Shown one piece after another: positions 7,950 through 14,742 of a stretch of 64,000 nt of DNA. This DNA is from HKST-UBA178 sp965223815 (GTDB lineage: Bacteria; Pseudomonadota; Gammaproteobacteria; Chromatiales; Chromatiaceae): positions 372,001-436,000 of the forward strand of contig OZ245019.1 of assembly GCA_965223815.1 (NCBI GenBank), given 5' to 3'. The notes below the pieces were generated by a model. That model searched no databases. It saw only the letters and a program-made list of their open reading frames with translations, and was not told the origin of the DNA. Numbering within the stretch: the stretch's first letter is position 1; each line of letters begins with the position of its first letter. The translations under genes and the position numbers were made by a program.

Positions 7950-9254
7950 TCACCCAATAGCGGTATCGGCCTGCGGTTTGTTGCGGATGATGTCGATGAT
8001 CTGGGCATCGGTGCACTGCATTCCCTGGCGGGACAATCGTCCCAAGTTACGGATACAGAGGTCGGCCGTCTTCTCGACAATTCCCTGCTGATCGGTCACC
8101 GCAGTTTGATCGATGGCCATAAGGGCACATTTAACGGCGCTGGCCGCCCCTGTGGACACCTTGACGGAGCAGCCGGCTTTGGCACCGTCGCAGATAATAC
8201 CCGCTACGTCTCCTGTCATCGCTTTTATACAATTGCTCACCTCCTCAAGTTTTCCTCCTAGCAGCCAGGTAATCGCAGCGCCCGCGCCCATGGCGGCGGT
8301 ATTCGCCGCGCATAGTGCCGAGAGACGTTGCTGACTGCTCTTGACATAAATGGCAATTAGATGGCTTAAGGTGAGTGCGCGGATTCTGGTTTCGTCGCTG
8401 GAGCCAAGAATTTGGGTGCAGGCTACTACCGGCATGGTAGCAGCGATACCCTGGTTGCCGCTGCCGGAATTACTCATGGCGGGCAGCATTACGCCATCCA
8501 TTCTGGCATCCGATGCGGCTGAGGAGAGGAGCATGGCACGCGTTAGGAGATCGTCTCCGAGCAGCTTGCGTTCAATCTGTTTTTTAAGCGTGTGCCCCAC
8601 CCGCAATCCGTGCGCACCGGAAACGCCGCTTTCCGAGAGCTCGCCATTGAGACGTGCAGCTTCGTCGATGAACTCCAGAGAGGCGATGGGTGCCTGAGTG
8701 GCAAACTCATAGATGGCCGCCATACTTATCTCCGGTTTTTTTTCGTTGGCTGTCGACAGAGAAGGCTTTCTACCATCGTTGTGTTCCAGGGGGTGTCCAT
8801 CAAGCTCGATGAGGGAAAAGTAGGTGTGGGTCTTCTCGATTACCACGCGGGCAGAGCGATCCCCCAAGGTAGCCTGGGCCAGGGTATATAGCGTGTCCTG
8901 ATGGTCATGAAGTCGGATGGCAATCACTCCTTTTCTCAGCAGCGTTTCGGCCCGCCATACCTGGATCTGGGTCAACTCGCTCAGTACTTCCAGACCTTTT
9001 TCAGACCGACCGCCGGTGATACCTACCGCTGCCGCAATGGGGAGTCCGACCCCACCAGTACCGGGTACACCCACGCCCATGCCGTTTTTGTAGAGGTTGG
9101 GAGTGACCCAGATCTGTAATTGATCCGGTATGCCCCCCAGCAGCTCGCGGCATTTGGCCGCAGCCAGGGCTACAGTCATCGGTTCCGTGCAACCTAGCGC
9201 CGGGACAATCTCCTGTTTCATCAAGTCCAGATACTCTTGCCATTGTTGTTTCAT
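7950..9254 (-). CDS. cyuA: L-cysteine desulfidase, CyuA/UPF0597 family
   Basis: Cytoplasmic iron-sulfur lyase of the UPF0597 (YhaM) family, related to L-serine dehydratase alpha chains, which breaks L-cysteine to pyruvate, sulfide and ammonia. 434 residues, full length. Visible family motifs are 'ALGCTEPMTVALAAA' near the N terminus, 'LYKNGMGVGVPGTGG', 'SNSGSGNQGIAATMPV', and 'GIICDGAKAGCSVKVSTG' near the C terminus, whose Cys residues probably bind the 4Fe-4S cluster. ATG 9254 follows a strong GGAGG ribosome site. The divergent neighbour is a DecR/CyuR-type regulator, the known activator of cyuA in E. coli, so cysteine-induced expression is likely. No CyuP-type transporter is adjacent. Confidence 0.88.
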   Translation of the reverse strand: MKQQWQEYLDLMKQEIVPALGCTEPMTVALAAAKCRELLGGIPDQLQIWVTPNLYKNGMGVGVPGTGGVGLPIAAAVGITGGRSEKGLEVLSELTQIQVWRAETLLRKGVIAIRLHDHQDTLYTLAQATLGDRSARVVIEKTHTYFSLIELDGHPLEHNDGRKPSLSTANEKKPEISMAAIYEFATQAPIASLEFIDEAARLNGELSESGVSGAHGLRVGHTLKKQIERKLLGDDLLTRAMLLSSAASDARMDGVMLPAMSNSGSGNQGIAATMPVVACTQILGSSDETRIRALTLSHLIAIYVKSSQQRLSALCAANTAAMGAGAAITWLLGGKLEEVSNCIKAMTGDVAGIICDGAKAGCSVKVSTGAASAVKCALMAIDQTAVTDQQGIVEKTADLCIRNLGRLSRQGMQCTDAQIIDIIRNKPQADTAIG

Positions 9255-9382
9255 CGCAGGCCTCCATCGATTGGCTTGTGATGAAAATCATATCGCATTA
9301 GTGCCGGAAATTTATTGCAATTATCTCATTCATACCGGGATAATATAGAATGTATTTCTCCTATATCCTATAAAATAGAAAA
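9255..9382. promoter_or_regulatory. Divergent cyuA-decR control region
   Basis: A 128-base AT-rich interval between the two divergent start codons. It holds several TATA-like hexamers near the decR side (for example within 'gggataatatagaatg' and 'cctataaaatag') and AT-rich tracts of the type bound by Lrp-family dimers. It is the only place where DecR could act on both genes. I cannot define an operator by eye. Confidence 0.45.
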
Positions 9383-9865
9383 ATGAATCTTTCTCAAAAA
9401 GACAGGCTCATACTCGAGCTGCTGCAACAGGACGCCACTCTCCCGGTTGCCGAGATTGCAGACCGCGTGGGACTGTCCACCACGCCATGCTGGCGCAGGA
9501 TCCAGAAACTGGAAAAACTTGGCGTAATCCGGGGCAAGGTGGCGCTACTGGACCGGGAGAGCCTCAACTTGGGGGTAGCCGTCTTCGCGTCGATCAAGGC
9601 ATCCCGACACGACAGCAGCTGGTTGCGGCGCTTCAAGGGAGTGATACAGCAAATTCCCGAGATCATCGAGGCCCATCGAATGAGCGGGGAGACAGACTAC
9701 CTGCTGCATATCGTAGTGCCGAGCATAAAAGAATACGATTTGGTGTATCAGGCCCTGATAGAGAATCTCGAGTTTGCCGATATCAGCTCGGCGTTCTCCA
9801 TGGAGACGCTCAAAACAACCACCTCTCTGCCCACCAAATACCTAGGGCCTGTTAACACTAATTAG
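9383..9865 (+). CDS. decR: Lrp/AsnC-type regulator DecR, MITE-altered C terminus
   Basis: 160-residue leucine-responsive-family regulator with an N-terminal winged helix ('LPVAEIADRVGLSTTPCWRRIQKLE') and a C-terminal RAM ligand-binding domain. It resembles E. coli DecR (CyuR) throughout, including 'TTPCWRR', 'GKVALLD' and 'TTTSLP' near the end. DecR activates cysteine desulfidase genes in response to cysteine, which fits the divergent cyuA. E. coli DecR stops about two residues after the TSLP motif; here the frame runs on and its last six residues (GPVNTN) plus the stop codon are the terminal repeat of an inserted MITE. The ligand domain looks intact, so the protein is probably functional. 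There is no clear ribosome site before ATG 9383. Confidence 0.87.
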   Translation: MNLSQKDRLILELLQQDATLPVAEIADRVGLSTTPCWRRIQKLEKLGVIRGKVALLDRESLNLGVAVFASIKASRHDSSWLRRFKGVIQQIPEIIEAHRMSGETDYLLHIVVPSIKEYDLVYQALIENLEFADISSAFSMETLKTTTSLPTKYLGPVNTN

Positions 9866-10111
9866 AACAGCGTCGTTGCTGCCCCAGAAAGGGCCAATCA
9901 AGGCGCGAGGAGTGAGGTTTGGTGGTTCCAAATGAATGACGAGCAACACCGAGTGGCCCTTTTTGGGGCGCAACCCGGAGGGACGGGGCCATTTTTCCCC
10001 AGTTCCGCGTTGCACCTTGCTTATGTAGCGGTGCTACACCGCGCTCGGTGCGCCTTGACCTGCGATAAAATGGCCTCCGGCGACACTTTCCCAATTAGTG
10101 TTAACAGGCCC
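9845..10111 (+). mobile_element. 267-bp MITE-like element, copy 1
   Basis: A non-coding element with exact 19-base terminal inverted repeats (GGGCCTGTTAACACTAATT and its complement), extending imperfectly inward to about 31 bases. It is flanked by TA on both sides (9843-9844 and 10112-10113), as expected for an element duplicating a TA target, the habit of IS630/Tc1-mariner transposases. A near-identical copy lies inverted at 18000-18266. The interior can form short hairpins (for example TGTAGC/GCTACA around the 'accgc' core). No transposase is encoded, so it would need one supplied in trans. It sits between the convergent 3' ends of decR and the HTH gene and has overwritten the decR stop region. 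Confidence 0.88.
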
Positions 10112-10142
10112 TAGCACAAGAACGCCAGAGCCCAAGCGGAAA

Positions 10143-10607
10143 CTAGTTTGTCTTGCGACCGTCTTGGTCCTGCTCGTATTTGCTGATGTAGAGTTCGTGC
10201 AGCTCTTCGAAGGCACGTTCTAGATTGCGTGCTGCCTTCTCGATCGTACGGCCGATTTTCTTGGCGTCCCCGGCATCGATGGCATTGGTACGGTTGGAGA
10301 GTAATCCCGCCATGCCTTGCAATACCGCTGCGGCATCATGGAAATCGGTTGTGGGGTCGGCCGCGCCCGTTACGGCTCTGTCATCCTCCGAGCTTCTACC
10401 GTGCACAAGCCAATCCCGGTCGACACGCAACAGACTCAGTAGATTGATCAAGTTTTTTCCGTTTGGCTGGGAATTCCCGCTGTACCATTGGTTAACTGTC
10501 TGCACCTGTACATCCAAGACTCTGGCCAGTTCTCTGGGTGAATAAATTCCCGCCTCTCCCGCTGCCTCTTTCAGTCGTACGGAGAAGTCTCTCGGATCTT
10601 TGGTCAT
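10143..10607 (-). CDS. XRE-like helix-turn-helix regulator
   Basis: A 154-residue protein with an N-terminal helix-turn-helix of the Cro/CI type ('YSPRELARVLDVQVQTVNQWYSGNSQPNGKNLINLLSLLRVDRDWLVHG', about residues 20-66) followed by a helical C-terminal segment that looks dimer-forming ('IGRTIEKAARNLERAFEELHELYISKYE'). ATG 10607 is chosen because AGGA lies seven bases upstream; a GTG 15 codons earlier has no such support. It is divergent from nhaA and may control it or itself. It is not phage-associated here. The target is unknown. Confidence 0.72.
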   Translation of the reverse strand: MTKDPRDFSVRLKEAAGEAGIYSPRELARVLDVQVQTVNQWYSGNSQPNGKNLINLLSLLRVDRDWLVHGRSSEDDRAVTGAADPTTDFHDAAAVLQGMAGLLSNRTNAIDAGDAKKIGRTIEKAARNLERAFEELHELYISKYEQDQDGRKTN

Positions 10608-10918
10608 TGAGTTAGTCCTGCCAACTGTCTGGGTGCTTTCTCGGTACCGCACCCACTATTATAACGCCGTGGCGGGTCGATATTGTGCTGTAGTCGAGAA
10701 ATTTCGTGATCCATTTCCGTTTCCTGCTTTTGTTTCAGGTTTTCAGCGGGCTGTAGGTTTGGATGTCACAGCAGTAAGACACTGCCGATATTGCGCTAGA
10801 TCTAACACCCTTAACAGGTTACTGATAGACTTCGCAGGTGCAGTCGTATGCACGCCACTTGTTGAGGTGGCGGAAATTTGATCGGGAGCCGCCACCAGCT
10901 GTCTTATCAGGATTTACA
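10608..10918. other. 311-bp intergenic region, HTH gene / nhaA
   Basis: No convincing gene lies in this stretch. The half near the HTH gene must hold its promoter, although no clear boxes are visible. The 70 bases before nhaA contain two hairpins that exclude each other, listed separately. A six-frame reading that extends nhaA upstream gives a peptide with no resemblance to NhaA and is rejected. Confidence 0.6.
10853..10896 (+). promoter_or_regulatory. Alternative hairpins in the nhaA leader
   Basis: Three segments can pair in two exclusive ways. Segment 10853-10860 (CGCCACTT) pairs with 10865-10872 (AGGTGGCG) around a GTTG loop, one G-U pair included. Segment 10866-10873 (GGTGGCGG) pairs perfectly with 10889-10896 (CCGCCACC) around a 15-base loop. 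The second hairpin ends 12 bases before the AGGA ribosome site (10909-10912) of nhaA. This is the shape of a switching leader, but no ligand-binding core can be identified by eye and no U-run follows. Confidence 0.4.
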
Positions 10919-12271
10919 ATGCCGGAAAACCGCCAATACTTCGCCCCCTGGGAACGCGCCTATGAGCGTATAGCCACCCCTTTCGAAGAGTTTCTTCACC
11001 GCCAGACTACGACTGGTGTGCTGCTCATAACCTGTGCCGTGATCGCCTTGATCATCGCTAATTCCCCGCTGTTTGATCCTTACAACCACCTGTTGCATGT
11101 GAAGGTCGGGATAGCCGCCGGTAGCTGGCGTATCGAGCATACCGTACACCACTGGATAAATGACGGGCTGATGACGATCTTCTTCTTCGTCGTAGGCCTG
11201 GAAATAAAACGCGAGATATTGGTTGGTGAGCTTTCCAGCATCAGAAACGCACTTTTGCCGGTGATCGCCGCCATCGGGGGGATGGTCGTTCCGGCGTTGT
11301 TTTATGTGTGGATAAACGCTGGTGGGGAAGGTATCAGGGGGTGGGGCATACCGATGGCGACGGATATAGCCTTCGCGGTCGGAGTCATGGCGTTACTAGG
11401 GGATAGAGTGCCCAAGTCGCTGATGACGTTTTTGGTGGCCTTGGCCATTGTTGACGACCTTGGCGCGGTGAGTGTAATAGCGATTTTCTACACTGAGCAG
11501 ATCGATGTCGTTTATCTTACCCTCGCGCTGACAGTCGCCGGTGTAATGCAGCTGTTGAATTTACTGGGCATTCGCCGGGCGCTGCCCTATTTTCTGCTGG
11601 CCTCGCTGTTATGGATCTGCATGGAGGGATCTGGGGTGCATGCCACGATCGCGGGTATCTTGGCGGCATTGACCATTCCCTCCTACTCCCGTTTCAAACC
11701 CGAGGATTTTAGCCGCAGAATGCGGGGCCTGCTCGATGACTTCGACAATGTCCGTAACGAGGGCCAGCCGCTGATTAACAATACCCGACAAACGGGAAAA
11801 ATCTGGCGTATGAGTCAGACTATGGATTACACCGTATCCCCCTTGCAGCGGCTGGAGAGCGGTCTGCACATTCCGTCAACCTACCTTGTGATTCCGCTGT
11901 TTGCCCTCGCCAACGCTGCAATACCTCTGGATGCGGATTCGGTTATCAATGCAGTTGGGGATCCCATCGCTATCGGTATCGCGGTGGGGTTGGTGCTCGG
12001 TAAATTGGTAGGGGTAGCGGGTACGGTGATTGTTGCACTAAAAATGGGAATAGGGGAGCTACCCAAAGGTGTGACTCCTTCTCATGTGGTTGGGGCTGGT
12101 TTACTCGCGGGCATCGGTTTCACGATGTCAATTTTTATTTCCGAACTGGCGTTTGCATGGGACGGCGAAACAGTGGTGGTGGCGAAAATGGGCATTCTCC
12201 TAGCCTCTTTGATTGCCGGTGCCGCGGGCTACCTATGGCTGAGATATGCGACGCCGGTGGCCCCGGATTAG
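10919..12271 (+). CDS. nhaA: Na+/H+ antiporter NhaA
   Basis: Inner-membrane antiporter that expels Na+ (or Li+) in exchange for about two H+, for pH and salt balance. About 450 residues, slightly longer than E. coli NhaA, with some twelve membrane segments. The ion-binding signature is present: 'ATDIAFAVGV' (Asp133 equivalent), 'AIVDDLGAV' (the Asp163-Asp164 pair) and 'GKLVGV' in the Lys300 region. ATG 10919 follows AGGA by seven bases. A loop near residues 255-310 between membrane segments, containing 'RFKPEDFSRRMRGLLDDFDNV', is longer than in E. coli. A hairpin with T-run overlaps the stop codon, so transcription probably ends there. Confidence 0.93.
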   Translation: MPENRQYFAPWERAYERIATPFEEFLHRQTTTGVLLITCAVIALIIANSPLFDPYNHLLHVKVGIAAGSWRIEHTVHHWINDGLMTIFFFVVGLEIKREILVGELSSIRNALLPVIAAIGGMVVPALFYVWINAGGEGIRGWGIPMATDIAFAVGVMALLGDRVPKSLMTFLVALAIVDDLGAVSVIAIFYTEQIDVVYLTLALTVAGVMQLLNLLGIRRALPYFLLASLLWICMEGSGVHATIAGILAALTIPSYSRFKPEDFSRRMRGLLDDFDNVRNEGQPLINNTRQTGKIWRMSQTMDYTVSPLQRLESGLHIPSTYLVIPLFALANAAIPLDADSVINAVGDPIAIGIAVGLVLGKLVGVAGTVIVALKMGIGELPKGVTPSHVVGAGLLAGIGFTMSIFISELAFAWDGETVVVAKMGILLASLIAGAAGYLWLRYATPVAPD

Positions 12272-12288
12272 GTGATGACCGGGGTTTT
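12261..12288 (+). terminator. Terminator overlapping nhaA stop
   Basis: CCCCGG (12261-12266) pairs with CCGGGG (12279-12284) across a 12-base loop that contains the nhaA stop codon, and TTTTG follows. The stem is short but GC-only, which fits an intrinsic terminator separating nhaA from cls. Confidence 0.55.
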
Positions 12289-12352
12289 GCTGTCAATAAC
12301 CTAACCAAGCCATTGGATCTGTAACGCCCCCCATCGCCCGCAGGAAACTGTT

Positions 12353-13804
12353 ATGACCAGCGACGAAACTCATTGGTTTTTTCACCTGCTCTATATACTG
12401 GGTTTTCTGTTGAGTGCTGGAATTTCGGCCCGAATCATCATGCTCAAGCGGCCCTCGGCAGTCACCTTTGCATGGGTCTTGGTGGTCTGGGTATTGCCAT
12501 TGATCGGGATATTGATCTATCTCCTCATCGGTGAAAACCGTCTCGGGGAAAAGCGTTCCCGGCGTGCCAGGGAAATCCACGGGCAATTTCAAGAGTGGCA
12601 GATTGGTTTGCGGGAGAGCGCCAAGAAATCCAATCCCCGAGTGCCAACCACCCTCGAACCGGTGGCCCGGCAAGCCCTGACAGTGGTAGGTATGCCGGTA
12701 TTCGGTGGTAACCAGATGCGGCTATTGGACAGTTACCAGTCCATTTTCGATGCCATAATCAGAGACATTGATGGCGCTCAGTTCAGTTGCAATCTCCAGT
12801 TCTATATCTGGTATCCGGGTGGCCTGGCGGATAAAGTGGTGGAGAGCTTGCTCGGTGCCAAGGCGCGGGGTGTTTCCTGTCGGATACTATTGGACGCGGT
12901 GGGCAGTAAGCAGTTCCTAAGGAGTGGACAGGCTGCCGAGCTACGAAGTGCGGGTGTTGAGGTGGTGGCTATTCTACCGGTCAGCCCGCTTCGCATGTTG
13001 TTCCGTCGCGCCGATTTACGGAATCACCGCAAGGTGGTCATCATCGATAGCCGCATCGCCTACACCGGTAGCCAGAACTTGGTGGATCCCCGTTTCTTCA
13101 AGCAGGATGAGGGGGTGGGTGAATGGATAGATGTAATGGTCCGGGTGGTCGGACCAGTAGTGGAGGAATTCGAGGGTGTCTTTGCCGAGGACTGGGTATT
13201 GGAGACCGGCCGAGCTGACGAGGGCGTCAGAGCACCCTGTTCACCGGTGCCGGAAGGAGTTAGCTTGCAGGCGATCCCCTCGGGGCCGGTGCTGAGATAT
13301 ATGGCCATTCATCAGCTGTTGACGACTACCCTCTTCACGGCAAGACGTGAATTGGTGATCACGACCCCCTACTTCGTGCCGGATGACAGCTTGAAGATGG
13401 CACTGATATCAGCCGTTCAGCGAGGCGTCCGGGTGACAATAATAGTACCGGCCAAGGTGGATTCGCTATTGGTGAGGTACGCCAGCCGTTCTCTCTACGA
13501 CGAGCTGTTGATGGCCGGCGTGCGAATCGCTAAGTTTACCGGCGGATTACTGCATACCAAGACGATCGTTGTCGACGGTACCTTCTCCATCGTCGGTTCG
13601 GTAAATCTCGACATGCGAAGCCTTTGGCTCAACATGGAGATCAGCCTCTTCATCTACGATCAGGCGTTTACCTCCGAATTGCAGTCTCTCAATGGGCGCT
13701 ATTTGTCTGATTGCGATCTGCTGGAGTATCAACGCTGGCAGCGGCGGGGAATGGGCAGCCGGTTAGTGGAGAATCTGACGAGGCTGGTCGGGCCCTTGTT
13801 GTAG
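12353..13804 (+). CDS. cls: Cardiolipin synthase A type
   Basis: Membrane phospholipase-D-family enzyme that condenses two phosphatidylglycerols to cardiolipin and glycerol. 483 residues, typical of ClsA, with two N-terminal membrane helices (about residues 10-30 and 38-59, the second ending 'YLLIGENRLG') and two HKD motifs: 'NHRKVVIIDSRIAYTGSQN' in the first half and 'LHTKTIVVDGTFSIVGSVN' in the second. Starts at ATG 12353. It stands alone between nhaA and a small lipoprotein gene. A perfect stem (AGCCGG/CCGGCT) follows the stop codon but lacks a T-run. Confidence 0.92.
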   Translation: MTSDETHWFFHLLYILGFLLSAGISARIIMLKRPSAVTFAWVLVVWVLPLIGILIYLLIGENRLGEKRSRRAREIHGQFQEWQIGLRESAKKSNPRVPTTLEPVARQALTVVGMPVFGGNQMRLLDSYQSIFDAIIRDIDGAQFSCNLQFYIWYPGGLADKVVESLLGAKARGVSCRILLDAVGSKQFLRSGQAAELRSAGVEVVAILPVSPLRMLFRRADLRNHRKVVIIDSRIAYTGSQNLVDPRFFKQDEGVGEWIDVMVRVVGPVVEEFEGVFAEDWVLETGRADEGVRAPCSPVPEGVSLQAIPSGPVLRYMAIHQLLTTTLFTARRELVITTPYFVPDDSLKMALISAVQRGVRVTIIVPAKVDSLLVRYASRSLYDELLMAGVRIAKFTGGLLHTKTIVVDGTFSIVGSVNLDMRSLWLNMEISLFIYDQAFTSELQSLNGRYLSDCDLLEYQRWQRRGMGSRLVENLTRLVGPLL

Positions 13805-13964
13805 CCGGTCTCCCGGCTCGGGTAGAAGATGCCCTGTTGAGATTTGATTCGCGCCTGCTTTTCCCCCGGGGAGATACAGTTTTTCGAGTTTCATACAGGC
13901 TGCCGTGGCGGTTATAATTCTCGCGTAGATGCGGCGGTTAAGATTTGAGTCAGGAGTGGAAAGC

Positions 13965-14180
13965 ATGACATTCAGTGCATCGCGTTTCTTTGCGGCGGCT
14001 TTACTGGCGGCAAGTTTTGTCGTCGGCTGCGGGGGTGGGGGGGCAAAGGTGCAGCAGAGCACCACCACCACGACTATGGGGCAGGAGCTGATTGACCTCA
14101 AAGAGAGCCATGATCGAGGGATCATCACGGATGAGGAGTACAAGAAGGCGAAAAAGGAAATTATGAATCGCTATGAATGA
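13965..14180 (+). CDS. Small SHOCT-domain lipoprotein
   Basis: A 71-residue protein with a lipoprotein signal ('FFAAALLAASFVVGC', lipobox VVGC) followed by a Gly/Thr-rich linker and a C-terminal SHOCT segment ('ELIDLKESHDRGIITDEEYKKAKKEIMNRY'), the short helical module often found at protein C termini. ATG 13965 is chosen because AGGAG lies eight bases upstream and the signal peptide starts there; the frame stays open 12 codons further upstream. The mature protein would be anchored in the envelope. Function unknown. Confidence 0.8.
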   Translation: MTFSASRFFAAALLAASFVVGCGGGGAKVQQSTTTTTMGQELIDLKESHDRGIITDEEYKKAKKEIMNRYE

Positions 14181-14263
14181 CCGCATCGGCGGCATCGTGC
14201 GATTTCCCCTATTGGGTATGACGGGAATCAGCCGCTGCTTAGACTAGCATTTGTGTCGCCGGT

Positions 14264-14635
14264 TTATTTGACGATTTTCCACTCGCCATTCGCCTGTTTA
14301 CACAGCAAGTTGGTCCCCGTGGAACTCAGTCCCTGGGCGTTATTGGTTATCGTTAGAACGCGGCAGGGCATGCCCTCCCGGTTCTCTGCGTCTTTGGGTG
14401 TCAAGCTGCCGGAGCTCCCGCTATCCGGGTTGTTCCAGGTAAACAGTTCGCCATCCTTACCCTGGTTGAGTGCCTGATCCGCAGTACTGGTTACCATCTC
14501 CCAGTCTTGCTCCGTGAAATGCCGTTCAGGCGAGAAGTTCATCCAGCGAAAATTGGCCGCCTGCGCCTGCCCTACCCCCACGGCAATCGGTATCAGCCAG
14601 AAAAGGGTCCTGATTGTCATCGACCGGATATTCAT
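14264..14635 (-). CDS. Secreted 17-kDa-antigen-like domain protein
   Basis: 123 residues with a signal peptide ('TLFWLIPIAVGVGQAQA', cleavage after AQA) and a C-terminal half that follows the surface-antigen pattern seen in Rickettsia 17-kDa antigen-type proteins: 'FTWNNPDSGSSGSLTPKD', then 'GMPCRVLTI' and 'LLCKQANGEWKIV'. The two Cys in those motifs may form a disulfide. The glycine-zipper part of classical members is missing, so this is the stand-alone domain. ATG 14635 has a GAGG site seven bases upstream. Periplasmic or outer-membrane role is likely; the exact function is unknown. Confidence 0.68.
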   Translation of the reverse strand: MNIRSMTIRTLFWLIPIAVGVGQAQAANFRWMNFSPERHFTEQDWEMVTSTADQALNQGKDGELFTWNNPDSGSSGSLTPKDAENREGMPCRVLTITNNAQGLSSTGTNLLCKQANGEWKIVK

Positions 14636-14742
14636 TTCCTGCCCTCGCGATTGCACGATATTCCAACAATCTACACCATTGTCGACAGGAGTGAAACCGA
14701 CTTGATCAGGGTGCCGATGCCCACTTTTAATGCCCTAGGAGG

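Noticed and set aside
9932..10114. Open frame of 60 codons inside the MITE, repeated at 17997-18179
   Set aside because: Present in both copies only because the element is repeated; no ribosome site, no family, and it runs through the terminal repeat. The element is non-coding.
13804..13835. Hairpin after the cls stop codon (AGCCGG/CCGGCT)
   Set aside because: No T-run follows and the stem is short; not supported as an intrinsic terminator.
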